A stretch of DNA of 64,000 nucleotides from Acidiflorens sp963806985 (GTDB lineage: Bacteria > Acidobacteriota > Terriglobia > Terriglobales > Acidobacteriaceae). Under the pieces are notes generated by a model. It made no database searches. It worked only from the letters and a program-made list of their open reading frames with translations, and had not been told where the DNA came from. Every line of letters begins with the position of its first letter. The stretch's first letter is position 1. The DNA is taken from assembly GCA_963806985.1 (NCBI GenBank), contig CAWDZV010000007.1:2294001-2358000 (forward strand), read 5' to 3'. Both the position numbers and the translations under genes were made by a program. Of this stretch, positions 36,463 through 44,969 are shown in pieces.

Positions 36463-37560
36463 GTGCCTGACGTAAAACAATTTCGCCTCACGGAATCTGT
36501 AAAAGCCGCGGGTTGAGCGTCCAAGCTGAGTCCGGCGGCGCTGGACACGGTGCTTGGGAAATTAGCCCGGCAACAGGATCCTAATGTGTTAGTCGGCTTC
36601 GATCACGCCGACGACGCGGGCGTGTATCTGCTCACGCCCGAGATGGCGCTCGTTCAGACGGTAGACTTCTTCACTCCCATCGTGGATGATCCCTACATTT
36701 TCGGCCAGATAGCGGCAACCAATGCGCTTAGCGACGTTTACGCCATGGGTGGAAAGCCTCTGACTGCGCTGGCGCTGGTCTGCTTTCCCGATAAAGGCGA
36801 TCTCGAGATTCTGGAGCGCATTCTTGCCGGCGGCTTGTCGAAGATGATCGAGGGCGGATGCACGGTAGTCGGTGGCCACAGCATCCGCGATGAGGAGACG
36901 AAGTTCGGATATTCGGTTACCGGCGTGATTCATCCTAAGCGCGTCTTCGCCAATCGAGGCGCTCAACCGGGAGATAAACTGCTGTTCACCAAAGCGCTGG
37001 GCACGGGTGTGATTTCGACTGCCATCAAGAAGGGCGTCGCCAAACAGGAGTGGACTGACGCCGCCGTGAAATCCATGACGACTTTGAATAAAGCCGCGGC
37101 CGAAGTTATTAGCAATGTTATCGGCAATGTGATTAGCGATCCTCACGCGGCGTCGTCTGTCCCCACGTGGCATGTGCATGCCCTTACTGACATCACTGGC
37201 TTCGGGCTGATTGGCCATGCCCGTGAAATGGCGCTCGCTTCGAACGTCAGCCTCGTCTTCCAATCTGCAAAGATCCCGATACTGCAGGGTACGCTTGATT
37301 GCATCCGTGCCGGCCACATCCCAGGCGGACTCAAAGCCAATCGCGAATTTGCCGAATGCGTGGTTGGCTACGATGCGACGGTTCGTGACGATATTCGTAC
37401 GCTGCTCTTTGACCCGCAAACCGCCGGGGGCTTGCTGATCTCGGTTTCAGCCGCTGGTGCCGGAGTGCTCACAAGCGCTCTACAGGATGCCGGCGTTCCC
37501 GCTGTCGAAATTGGCCAAGTGACAGCGCACACGAAGCCTTTAATTCGAATCACTTCTTGA
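36463..37560 (+). CDS. selD: Selenophosphate synthase, probable selenoprotein (in-frame UGA)
   Basis: 365 residues if the TGA at 36514-36516 is read as selenocysteine. SelD makes selenophosphate from selenide and ATP. From GTG 36463 the frame gives FRLTESVKAAG-U18-ASK21-LSPAAL. This aligns with the catalytic loop of E. coli SelD (HGAGCGCKISP), so UGA sits at the catalytic Cys17 position and K21 at the essential lysine. The rest is intact (GFDHADDAGVY, ALSDVYAMGGKPL, VVGGHSIRDEE, DPQTAGGLL). Starting at the next GTG (36550) would lose the active site. A hairpin follows the UGA. selA, selB and selC are not in the window. Confidence 0.88.
36517..36548 (+). promoter_or_regulatory. Candidate bacterial SECIS hairpin of selD
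   Basis: Directly after the UGA, GTCCA (36519-36523) pairs with TGGAC (36542-36546), and GC (36525-36526) with GC (36540-36541). An apical loop lies about 14-22 bases from the UGA, within the distance used by SelB. Confidence 0.5.
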
Positions 37561-37589
37561 TCGGGGCTCCCTATTTAGCCGGCATTGAT

Positions 37590-38108
37590 CTAACCTGCTT
37601 TGATCAACTCCCAGATGTGGGCGAGGTGATGGTCGTCGTGCTCCGCCACAAAGTAGAGATGGTCGACCAGTCGCATGGGCGTTTTCAGCCGCGGATGAGG
37701 AATGGCACGAGAAAAAACTGCGACGTTGATCGCTTCGGCTCTGCTCACCAGCCGTAAGCGGGCGCTTCGGAATTGGGTCAGGATCTCTTCGATTGGGCGC
37801 TGGTTGTGCTGCGCCTCGTCCGTTTTTCGATTGCTCAGGTCGGCCACCGTAAGCTGTGATGCTCCCGTCAGGTAGTCGCCGACCCGCGCCATCCACAGTG
37901 GCTCGAGGTCCAGGAGATGGCCAGTATGTTCCTGGGCCGACCACTTGCTCTCGCGCGGCTTCTTAGTCAGGGCATCGCGAGCGAAGCCGCGAACAGCTTC
38001 TTCCAGCCGGGCAGGAGTGCCGCGCAAACGCGCGCAGAGGTTCGGATGCTGCTCCGCTGGAAACGTAAAGTCAAACTTGCGTTCAAACCAAATCGGCGGT
38101 TTATTCAT
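37590..38108 (-). CDS. DinB family protein
   Basis: 172 residues. Four-helix bundle pattern with the three metal His: SAQEHTGHLLDLEPL and AEHDDHHLAHIWEL. DinB/YfiT proteins are metal-dependent thiol or glutathione-type transferases or hydrolases; the substrate is unknown. It converges with selD, 29 bases between stops, and is 9 bases after the PEP-mutase-like gene on the same strand. Confidence 0.88.
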   Translation of the reverse strand: MNKPPIWFERKFDFTFPAEQHPNLCARLRGTPARLEEAVRGFARDALTKKPRESKWSAQEHTGHLLDLEPLWMARVGDYLTGASQLTVADLSNRKTDEAQHNQRPIEEILTQFRSARLRLVSRAEAINVAVFSRAIPHPRLKTPMRLVDHLYFVAEHDDHHLAHIWELIKAG

Positions 38109-38117
38109 GGAGGCACC

Positions 38118-38960
38118 TTACCCACCCAGCAATTTGTTCATCTCGGCGTAAGGCACGGCGCCATCGAGTGCACCATAGGTGCCAGTCGTTTCGAGCTCCT
38201 CTGCGAGTCGCCGCAACAGGCCGAGGGTCGCACGCATGGGGCCCGACCCTACGCTCACACGAGCCACACCCAGCTTTTCTAGTTCCGGAATCGACGGCGT
38301 GCCCGGGACGGCGAGAATGTTGAGTGGACACTCCACCGCTTTGGCGAGGCATTCGATCCTCTCGGCATCCTTGAGTCCGGGAGCGAAGACGCAGTCGGCG
38401 CCCGCATCGCGAAATGCCAGCAGACGCCGCACAGCCTCGCAGTAATCGGCGTCCGGATTGCCACCCGGCAGCAGGTAGACGTCGGTGCGGGCATTGATTA
38501 CAACCTGCGCCCGCATGTGCATAGCCGCCTCGCGCGCCGCCTTTACTTTTTCCACCGCCGATTCGAGGGAACTCAGGGGCTGATCGCTGCGGCCGGTCGC
38601 ATCCTCCAGGTTCAGGCCAGCGACTCCCATTTCGATCAATTCTCGCGTGGTCTTAGCGGCATCTTCGGGGGTTGAACCGGGAGTGGAACCGTAGCCCGAT
38701 TCAACGTCTGCGGTCACGGGCACATTTACGGCGCGGGTGATGCGCCCGATGCGAGCCATCATTTCTTCGCGTGGAATGCGTTGGCCGTCGGGATAGCCGA
38801 GCGAGAACGCTATGCCGGCGGAGGTGGTGGCGATGGCGGGGAACCCGGCATCCTCGAAGATGCGCGCGCTGGCCACGTCCCACGCATTCGGCAGGATGAG
38901 CACGCCAGGTCCGCGATGGAGCTGGCGGAACTGAATGGCTTTGTGGGTTTGGGAATCCAT
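38118..38960 (-). CDS. Isocitrate lyase/PEP mutase family protein
   Basis: 280 residues from ATG 38960, which has AGGAAAG upstream; a longer frame to 39014 lacks such a site. Core motifs GVLILPNAWDVASARIFEDAG, TSAGIAFSLGYPDG, VPVTADVESGYG (metal-binding acidic residues), GLNLEDATG and VINARTDVYL match the oxaloacetate decarboxylase/PEP phosphonomutase-like subfamily. It lacks the isocitrate lyase KKCGH loop, so a C-C bond lyase for a small 2-oxo or 2-methyl substrate is likely. The real substrate is unknown. Confidence 0.88.
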   Translation of the reverse strand: MDSQTHKAIQFRQLHRGPGVLILPNAWDVASARIFEDAGFPAIATTSAGIAFSLGYPDGQRIPREEMMARIGRITRAVNVPVTADVESGYGSTPGSTPEDAAKTTRELIEMGVAGLNLEDATGRSDQPLSSLESAVEKVKAAREAAMHMRAQVVINARTDVYLLPGGNPDADYCEAVRRLLAFRDAGADCVFAPGLKDAERIECLAKAVECPLNILAVPGTPSIPELEKLGVARVSVGSGPMRATLGLLRRLAEELETTGTYGALDGAVPYAEMNKLLGG

Positions 38961-39020
38961 AGCTTCTTTCCTGTTCGGCGCCGACCCAGCTAACATACCG
39001 CAAGTTTTATGCAACCAGCG

Positions 39021-39422
39021 TCAGCTGCCGCCTGCTTTGTCGCGCATGCGCTTGATAAAGCTGGGGACGTGCACTACGGCTCGTCCAACCGTGCCGCGTC
39101 CGATTTCCTGCGTGCCATCGTGGGCGCGGACGCGCACAGTATAGAAGCGGCCGTCGAACGATTCCAGTTCCGCCTCGGCGCGGATCTGCGTTCCGATGCC
39201 ACTGGCCGCGCGATGTTCTATGTGGATCGCGGTGCCGACCGTGATTTCACCCTCCTCGCAATATGGCTGCAGTGCATGGAAGCTGGCGGCTTCCATTAGC
39301 CGAATCATGTCGGGAGTGGAATATACAGGCGGCAGCTCAGGATGGTGGGCGGAAAGCGTGTGCTTCAGCTCAACCGTCTCAGCTGCCTCGCCGCGCACGC
39401 CGATGGGGATAGGTCGGGACAT
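39021..39422 (-). CDS. Thioesterase, FlK-like hot-dog fold
   Basis: 133 residues. VYSTPDMIRLMEAASFHALQPY and GTAIHIEHRAASGIG match the fluoroacetyl-CoA thioesterase-like group, a hot-dog fold with Thr/Glu/His active-site residues (T36, E45, H71 by inspection). Probably hydrolyses a short acyl-CoA. It lies 60 bases upstream of the PEP-mutase-like gene on the same strand. Confidence 0.8.
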   Translation of the reverse strand: MSRPIPIGVRGEAAETVELKHTLSAHHPELPPVYSTPDMIRLMEAASFHALQPYCEEGEITVGTAIHIEHRAASGIGTQIRAEAELESFDGRFYTVRVRAHDGTQEIGRGTVGRAVVHVPSFIKRMRDKAGGS

Positions 39423-39528
39423 TTTCGCTTAAAGGGATTCCAGAAGTAGAAAGCAGATGGCTGCAGAAAGTGCCGCGGGGGAGTTTGCCCGAGAACTGGG
39501 TCGTCCCTCCCAGTTCGTCGGTGGCCCG

Positions 39529-39550
39529 GAGACGGGGCTAGCCCCGTCTC
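39529..39550. repeat. Perfect 22-bp REP-type palindrome
   Basis: GAGACGGGGC-TA-GCCCCGTCTC, followed by TACGCGACATTTT. It lies between the thioesterase start and the CADD-like gene end. Confidence 0.7.
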
Positions 39551-39610
39551 TACGCGACATTTTCCGCAAGTTGTAAAGCGATGCCACGATTCGAAACTGA
39601 ATCCCCGAAA

Positions 39611-40312
39611 CTATGCCGCAACCCATTCCGTGCGGCGCGCTTCGAAGGTATCGAGCACGGTCCATAGAGCTTTGGCTGCGGTTTCGGCGGCTGCCAGCGC
39701 TTTCTCGGCGGTGTGTGGATTGGCCGCCACTCGCTTCTCAAGTTGTGTACGCCACACCTGCGCGTGGTGCACGTCAGCGGTAGCGTGCAGGGTGAAATAA
39801 CCGCGGGTCTTCTCATCGGCGCCGTAGAACTCGCGCAGGACACGATCTTTTTCCTCCGCCACGCGCGGCACTTGCGATTCGTAGGCATAGAAGGCGGCCA
39901 ATGCTTCTTCTGGGGTTCCTTCGCTAGCGACACGCTGGAACCAGGAGATGAGTTGGAGAACTTCTCCGACCGGGCGGCGTTTGGGCATGCGGTGACCGCC
40001 GACGCCTTCGACAAAATCGAGCCACAGTTCGGCATGCGAACGCTCCGGCTCGCCGAAGGAATCTTCGCCGCCCTTTTCATCGTTCATGTTGGCTAGAACG
40101 GCGCGACGCAGGACACCTTCCTCCAGCCGAATGCCAAGGTGGGCCAAGTATCCGGGGAATGCCGCCACGTGAGGGTAGTAATCCTCGGCGTAGGCGCGGA
40201 GATCGTCGCGAGTTAACTCGCCGGCCGACCAGGCTTGATAGAAAGGGTGACAGAGCAAATCGTATTGCTGAATGCATGCTTCCAGCCGGGACATAAACGC
40301 GGTCGTTTCCAT
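39611..40312 (-). CDS. CADD-like para-aminobenzoate synthase / iron-dependent oxygenase
   Basis: 233 residues, helical. Same fold group as PqqC/TenA, but residues fit chlamydial CADD. Metal ligands by position are E79, H93, E145, H176, D180 and H183, with the H-x3-D-x2-H spacing kept. The self-consumed Tyr corresponds to Y25 (HPFYQAW) and the lysine implicated as amino donor to K155 (VAEEKDR). CADD makes p-aminobenzoate for folate from its own tyrosine. No folate genes are adjacent, so the role rests on residue conservation. Confidence 0.7.
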   Translation of the reverse strand: METTAFMSRLEACIQQYDLLCHPFYQAWSAGELTRDDLRAYAEDYYPHVAAFPGYLAHLGIRLEEGVLRRAVLANMNDEKGGEDSFGEPERSHAELWLDFVEGVGGHRMPKRRPVGEVLQLISWFQRVASEGTPEEALAAFYAYESQVPRVAEEKDRVLREFYGADEKTRGYFTLHATADVHHAQVWRTQLEKRVAANPHTAEKALAAAETAAKALWTVLDTFEARRTEWVAA

Positions 40313-40435
40313 GATTTCCTCGGGAAGTATATTCGGGACTCTCCACTATACGATTGGAGGTAACGGATCACAAGGAGATCGATCACCTGTGCGAGTAACA
40401 TGGAGCGCGCGAGTCCTGGCCCATGCTCCAGGCTG

Positions 40436-40470
40436 TCGGGCGGCCGGGCGGGGACGCCCGGCGCTCCACC
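40436..40470. repeat. REP-type hairpin ending in GCTCCACC
   Basis: GCCGGGCG-GGGA-CGCCCGGC (40443-40462), perfect 8-bp stem, then GCTCCACC. Same design as 41541 and 43856. Confidence 0.7.
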
Positions 40471-40598
40471 AGCACCCGCAGCGCGGCCCAAAATTATCAA
40501 CCACGCTTGTGTGCGCTCGGTCACATCGCCCGGTTCTCCAAGATTAGAGAATGAAGACCGGGCAACGATTGCAAGCGCCGAAAGATGGAGGGAGTACC

Positions 40599-41090
40599 AT
40601 GCATGGCGATCTGAAGGTTATCGAGCAGCTGAATATGGCTCTGCGTGCGGAGTTGACTGCCATTGTGCAGTACATGACACAGTCGGAGATGTGCCAGAAC
40701 TGGGGCTACAAAAGACTTGGCGAGCGCACGAAGGCACGGGCCATTGAAGAAATGCGGCACGCGGAAGGACTGATTGAACGCATTATCTTCCTGGACAGCA
40801 CACCCACGGTTGATGTCGGGTTGAAACCTCAGCTGGGCAGCAAGGTGCAGGAGCAGATGGAGATTAACCTCAAAGACGAGCACGATGCGGTGCGGCAATA
40901 TAACGCCGCCGCGAAAGTTTGCGTGGAAGCCAAGGACGATGGCTCCAGGGCCTTGTTCGAGCGCATGATTCTGGACGAAGAGCGCCACGTAGACTACCTG
41001 GAGGCTCAGCTTCATTCGATCAAGGAAATGGGCATTGGCAACTATCTGGCGCAGCATCTGCACGGCGGGGAAGAGGACGACGAAAAGTAG
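40599..41090 (+). CDS. bfr: Bacterioferritin
   Basis: 163 residues from ATG 40599 (GGAGGGAG upstream). Stores iron as a 24-mer. Numbering matches E. coli Bfr: ferroxidase ligands E18, E51, H54 and the later DEERH pair, and the heme ligand M52 in IEEMRHAE. Cytochrome c follows 24 bases later on the same strand. Confidence 0.95.
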   Translation: MHGDLKVIEQLNMALRAELTAIVQYMTQSEMCQNWGYKRLGERTKARAIEEMRHAEGLIERIIFLDSTPTVDVGLKPQLGSKVQEQMEINLKDEHDAVRQYNAAAKVCVEAKDDGSRALFERMILDEERHVDYLEAQLHSIKEMGIGNYLAQHLHGGEEDDEK

Positions 41091-41114
41091 GACGGACGAG
41101 AAGCAGGACAAACT

Positions 41115-41528
41115 ATGCGCGGCTTGATCTCCAAACCGAACAAGTTCGGGAAGCTGGTGGGCTTCATTCTGCTGGCTTTGCTTTTCACCGTGCCGGCCTG
41201 CAATTGGTTTCGTGATTTCGATTTTGGACGAGGCGCTCGCCTCACCGGGGGCGACGCGGAATCCGGACGCAAGAAGATGGCGCAGCGTTCCTGTGGTTCC
41301 TGCCACGTCATTCCAGGAGTTCCGAGGGCCGACGGCAAGAGCGCTCCGTCGCTTGCCGGCTGGTCTGGGCGCCATACTTTTCTTAATACCTTTCCGAACA
41401 CGCCTGAGAACCTGGAGAAGTGGTTGGACAAGCCTTCTCATCGCAAGCCGGGTACCAACATGCCGGATATGAACCTCAGCCCCGAGGAGAGTCGGGACAT
41501 GGCCGCGTATCTGTTCTCGATCAATTAG
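41115..41528 (+). CDS. Cytochrome c, probable lipoprotein
   Basis: 137 residues. Hydrophobic segment 13-28 ends VPAC29, close to a lipobox, so it may be lipid-anchored outside the inner membrane. Heme motif C60-x2-C63-H64 (SCGSCH), with P-G-x-N-M116 as the likely axial Met. Small class I cytochrome. Follows bfr closely (AGGA before the ATG), likely one transcript. Confidence 0.9.
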   Translation: MRGLISKPNKFGKLVGFILLALLFTVPACNWFRDFDFGRGARLTGGDAESGRKKMAQRSCGSCHVIPGVPRADGKSAPSLAGWSGRHTFLNTFPNTPENLEKWLDKPSHRKPGTNMPDMNLSPEESRDMAAYLFSIN

Positions 41529-41540
41529 CGTCGCGGCTGT

Positions 41541-41575
41541 AGCGACTGACAGGCGGGGACGCCCGTCGCTCCACC
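41541..41575. repeat. REP-type hairpin ending in GCTCCACC
   Basis: AGCGAC...AGGCG-GGGA-CGCC-CGTCGCT, a stem with a 4-base insertion, followed by CCACC. 13 bases past the cytochrome c stop. Confidence 0.6.
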
Positions 41576-41675
41576 GCAGAAGAACCGCTTGCGCCCCGAA
41601 GAACACGTTACAATTGAGGCAGAAACATTCCCTCCGTCGTTGCGGGTCTTGGACATTGTGGGTCCTAAATCAACC

Positions 41676-43811
41676 ATGCAGGCGTTTGACGAACATTTCG
41701 ACGTAGTAGTGGTCGGTGCCGGTCATGCCGGATGTGAAGCGGCGATGGCGTCCGGCCGTATGGGGCTGAAGACGGCGCTCTTCACATTGAACGTCGATCT
41801 TATTGCGCAAATGTCGTGCAACCCAGCCATTGGCGGCATCGCCAAGGGTCACCTGGTGCGCGAAGTCGATGCGCTTGGCGGCATCATGGGCGAAATCACC
41901 GACGCCGTCGGCATTCAATTTCGCCTGCTCAACACTTCCCGCGGGCCCGCGGTCTGGTCGCCGCGAGCGCAGTGCGACAAGCAGGCGTATCGCCTGAAGA
42001 TGCGCGAGGTGCTGGAGTCGCAGGCGAATTTGAAGATCAAGCAGGCGGAAGTGGCGGATGTGATTGTCGAGTCGTCGGTCAATGGTCGTTTGTCGTTCGC
42101 GGGTCCCGACGAGAACCGCGATTCCGAGCCGGGGGAAGAATCTGGATTTGCCAACGACCAACGACTAACGGCTAACGACGCTTCTCGCATTATTCGCGGC
42201 ATTCTGCTGCGCGATGGGCGGCGGGTCTCGGCCGGCGCGGTCATCATTACGACAGGCACGTTTTTAAACGGGCTGATTCACTGCGGCGAACAACAATATC
42301 CGGCGGGGCGTTCGGGAGAACCGGCGGCGGTTCTCTTGGGCGAGGCGCTCAAGAAGCTTGGATTGCGGGGATGCCGGCTCAAGACCGGAACCCCTCCGCG
42401 GCTGGATGGGCGCACGATTGACTGGTCGCGCTTCGAGCTACAGCCGGGGGATCTGGATCCTACGCCCTTCAGTTTTCGGACCACGCGCGTTGCGCATCAC
42501 GACTCGCAGGTGCCATGTTACATCGCCTTTACGACTGAAGAGACGCATCGCATCATTCGCGAGAACGTGCATCGTTCGCCAATGTACAGCGGGCAGATTC
42601 AATCGACCGGGCCGCGCTATTGTCCGTCGATCGAAGACAAGATCGTCAAGTTCCCCGACAACATTACGCACCAGCTTTTTCTGGAGCCCGAGGGCCTGAA
42701 CACGCACGAGATCTACGTCAACGGGATGAGCACATCGCTGCCGATCGATGTGCAGCTGGCGATCCTCAAGTCGATTCCTGGGCTCGAAAGCGCGGAGATG
42801 ATGCGGCCTGGTTACGCCATTGAATACGATTCGATCGATCCCACGGAACTTAAGCGCACGCTGGAAACGAAGAAGATTGAGGGGCTGTTTCTGGCCGGGC
42901 AGATCAACGGAACTTCGGGGTATGAAGAAGCGGCATGCCAGGGGATTATGGCGGGGATTAACGCGGCTTTGAAGGTTAGGAATGAAGCTCCGCTGGTGCT
43001 GGATCGCACGGAGGCTTACACGGCGATTCTTATCGACGATTTGATTTCGAAAGGGACGAACGAGCCTTACCGGATGTTCACTTCGCGGGCGGAGTTCCGC
43101 TTGCATCTGCGGATTGATAATGCCGACCGGCGGTTGACTCCGCACGGGCGGCGAGTGGGGCTGATTTCGGATGCGGCGTGGGCGGAATTTGAGGCGAAGC
43201 AGCGGCGGTTGGAGAATCTGAAACAGGCGTTGGAGAAGACAAGGCTTACGGGAACCATGGCGGAGCAGATCGCTATCGAGCTCCGCTCCGCTGGACAGCC
43301 GAGGGCGGCTGTCCCTCCGTGTACCGTTGCAATTGATCTTTCCTCGGCTCTGGGGCAGACTTTGGCGCAACTGCTGAAGCGGCCTGAGATTGTCATCGAG
43401 CAGCTGGTGCCGGTTCTCCGGGACACCGTGCCCGGGTTTTTTGAAAGAAGCTACTCGGTGGACACGGCGTTCTCTGCGGTTGAGCTTGCCGCTTCGGTTC
43501 ATCTTTCCTCCGAAATTCGCAACGAGCTCAAGTCCGTCGAAACCGAGATTAAGTACGCCGGGTACCTCGATCAGCAGCAGCGCGCCATTGATCGCTTGAA
43601 GAAGGCCGAGCAGCGCCGCATTCCGGATTGGTTCGATTACCGGGCGGTGAGCGGATTGTCGCGCGAGATGCAGGAGAAACTCGGCAAAGTCGTCCCGCAG
43701 ACGCTCGGCCAGGCCTCGCGCATTCCCGGTGTGACGCCAGCCGCTGTTTCGCTGATCAACGTCTATATAGAGATTCAGGCGCGACGTCGGGAGCAGGCCG
43801 CGGCGTTGTAG
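41676..43811 (+). CDS. mnmG: tRNA uridine-5-carboxymethylaminomethyl modification enzyme MnmG
   Basis: 711 residues from ATG 41676 (MQAFDEHFDVVVVGAGHAG); an extended frame to 41589 is unlikely. With MnmE it modifies wobble U34 of tRNAs using FAD (GAGHAGCEAA dinucleotide site), NADH and glycine. CNPAIGGIAKGHLVREVDALGG, GTPPRLDGRTIDWS, GQINGTSGYEEAACQG and TSRAEFRL are intact. Two stretches have no place in the family: about 35 residues after DVIVE (around residues 134-169) and about 12 residues near 540-551. Both are encoded by palindromic DNA. It is longer than the usual 620-640 residues for this reason. Confidence 0.95.
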   Translation: MQAFDEHFDVVVVGAGHAGCEAAMASGRMGLKTALFTLNVDLIAQMSCNPAIGGIAKGHLVREVDALGGIMGEITDAVGIQFRLLNTSRGPAVWSPRAQCDKQAYRLKMREVLESQANLKIKQAEVADVIVESSVNGRLSFAGPDENRDSEPGEESGFANDQRLTANDASRIIRGILLRDGRRVSAGAVIITTGTFLNGLIHCGEQQYPAGRSGEPAAVLLGEALKKLGLRGCRLKTGTPPRLDGRTIDWSRFELQPGDLDPTPFSFRTTRVAHHDSQVPCYIAFTTEETHRIIRENVHRSPMYSGQIQSTGPRYCPSIEDKIVKFPDNITHQLFLEPEGLNTHEIYVNGMSTSLPIDVQLAILKSIPGLESAEMMRPGYAIEYDSIDPTELKRTLETKKIEGLFLAGQINGTSGYEEAACQGIMAGINAALKVRNEAPLVLDRTEAYTAILIDDLISKGTNEPYRMFTSRAEFRLHLRIDNADRRLTPHGRRVGLISDAAWAEFEAKQRRLENLKQALEKTRLTGTMAEQIAIELRSAGQPRAAVPPCTVAIDLSSALGQTLAQLLKRPEIVIEQLVPVLRDTVPGFFERSYSVDTAFSAVELAASVHLSSEIRNELKSVETEIKYAGYLDQQQRAIDRLKKAEQRRIPDWFDYRAVSGLSREMQEKLGKVVPQTLGQASRIPGVTPAAVSLINVYIEIQARRREQAAAL
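42071..42180 (+). repeat. Probable palindromic insertion within mnmG (1)
   Basis: Codes for the extra segment between DVIVE and IIRGILLRDG. The ends are loosely inverted: GTCGTTTGTCGTT on the left, CCAACGACCAACGACTAACG on the right. The right end is a periodic AACGAC/TAACGAC run typical of intergenic elements. The frame is preserved. Confidence 0.55.
43291..43320 (+). repeat. REP-type palindrome within mnmG (2)
   Basis: GGACAGCC-GAGGGC-GGCTGTCC (43293-43314) followed by CTCCG. The same style as the intergenic hairpins, here in frame and coding GQPRAAVPP. Confidence 0.65.
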
Positions 43812-43834
43812 GCGTCTGCGGCCGGTGGAAAGCG

Positions 43835-43882
43835 AGCCGAGCTGCGCTCGGCTTGGACGGGCGAGGACGCCCGTCGCTCCAC
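43835..43882. repeat. Tandem REP-type hairpins
   Basis: AGCCGAG-CTGCG-CTCGGCT (43835-43853) and GACGGGCG-AGGA-CGCCCGTC (43856-43875), the second followed by GCTCCAC. Between the converging mnmG and TlpA-like genes. Confidence 0.7.
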
Positions 43883-43885
43883 GAG

Positions 43886-44848
43886 CTAACGGGCGATCAC
43901 CTTCTTTAATTCGGATCGCAATTCATCGTACGGCATCGCTCCCGGATGATACATGGCCACCTGCCCCGCCCGATTCAGAACAACTAGAGTCGGAGTTGTG
44001 CTCGCCCCGTAGGCATTGAAGTTCTGCTTGCTCAACGGAACTGGCATGTCCTGCAGGCTGGCGTAGTAGCGCTCGCGCACCGATTCTATGTAAGACCGCT
44101 CCTTCTCGGGAGAAGCATCAGCGCCTTGCGCGGCGTAACCGTAAAGTTGGGTCGGGCCGATGACGACCAAGCCCGCGGGAGCGAACTCCTGGCGCAAGCG
44201 CGCGATGACCGGAACTTCCGCTTTGCAGTCCACACACCAGTGCGCCCAGAAGAACAACAGAACCGGCGAACCTTTCAACGAAGCGAGAGTGGGCGGCTTC
44301 GGTCCGAGATATTGGCTCTCCTGTAACGGTGGCGCAGGTTGACCGACCAGCGCGAGAAGGTTGAGGTTCTTCTGAAGCCGCGCTCGAATGGAAGTATTTC
44401 CATAACGGGCCAGGGCTGAGCGAAGCAAGCTGACGGCCTTCGCGTGCTGACCTTTTTCCTCGTCCACTTGGGCGAGAACCTCATATGCCGCGCCCAAGGC
44501 TGTTGGCAGATGGGGATCGGCGTCGAGTTTGCTCTTGGTTGCGGTTAGTTGCTTCTCTACAAGGCTGCGAGTATCGGTTGCATAGCGTTCGGCTTGATCC
44601 CACTGGCTTGCTGAGGCTTCTGCACGCGCCATCCAGGACAACGCTTCAAGGTATTCGGACGTAACACCGTACTGATCTTTGTAGGCATTAAGTTCCGACT
44701 CAGCTGCTGAAAAAGAGTTCTGCCCGAGGTAAGTGCGTATATCTCCGATTAGCTCACCCTGGGCAGAGGAAAGAAGGCTAGACGAAAGAACACAACATAA
44801 CAATATGCCAGCGCAAGTTGCGCTCCACTGTCCGATTCGAATCCACAT
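43886..44848 (-). CDS. Thioredoxin/TlpA-like protein with TPR-type N-terminus
   Basis: 320 residues. Signal peptide 1-29 (SSAQG), helical repeats of TPR type at about 35-160, then a thioredoxin fold with the redox pair in HWCVDCK (near residue 207) and a cis-Pro region TTPTLVVL. Likely a periplasmic thiol-disulfide protein of the TlpA/ResA class. Whether it reduces cytochrome c or another client is unknown; the nearby cytochrome c gene is on the other strand. Confidence 0.82.
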   Translation of the reverse strand: MWIRIGQWSATCAGILLCCVLSSSLLSSAQGELIGDIRTYLGQNSFSAAESELNAYKDQYGVTSEYLEALSWMARAEASASQWDQAERYATDTRSLVEKQLTATKSKLDADPHLPTALGAAYEVLAQVDEEKGQHAKAVSLLRSALARYGNTSIRARLQKNLNLLALVGQPAPPLQESQYLGPKPPTLASLKGSPVLLFFWAHWCVDCKAEVPVIARLRQEFAPAGLVVIGPTQLYGYAAQGADASPEKERSYIESVRERYYASLQDMPVPLSKQNFNAYGASTTPTLVVLNRAGQVAMYHPGAMPYDELRSELKKVIAR

Positions 44849-44894
44849 GGAGTTGATGATGAATCAGGTGGCGGGAAGATGCAAATGGCAGGTC

Positions 44895-44964
44895 TCAGGT
44901 GTCAGGTCTTAGGTCTCAAGTCCTCTGATTTTCGTTTGCCTGAGACCTAAGACCTAACACCTGA
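44895..44964. repeat. Long inverted repeat (24-bp arms)
   Basis: Left arm 44895-44918 and right arm 44941-44964 pair over 24 bases with one mismatch (TCAGGTGT...AGGTCTCA). Built of AGGTCTYAGGT units, related in style to the AGATTGCAGAGGT copies. Confidence 0.85.
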
Positions 44965-44969
44965 CCCAA

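Noticed and set aside
40521..41606. 361-residue minus-strand frame
   Set aside because: Antisense to bacterioferritin and cytochrome c, both with complete motifs.
42438..43502. 354-residue minus-strand frame
   Set aside because: Antisense shadow of mnmG; Arg/Pro/Gln-rich.
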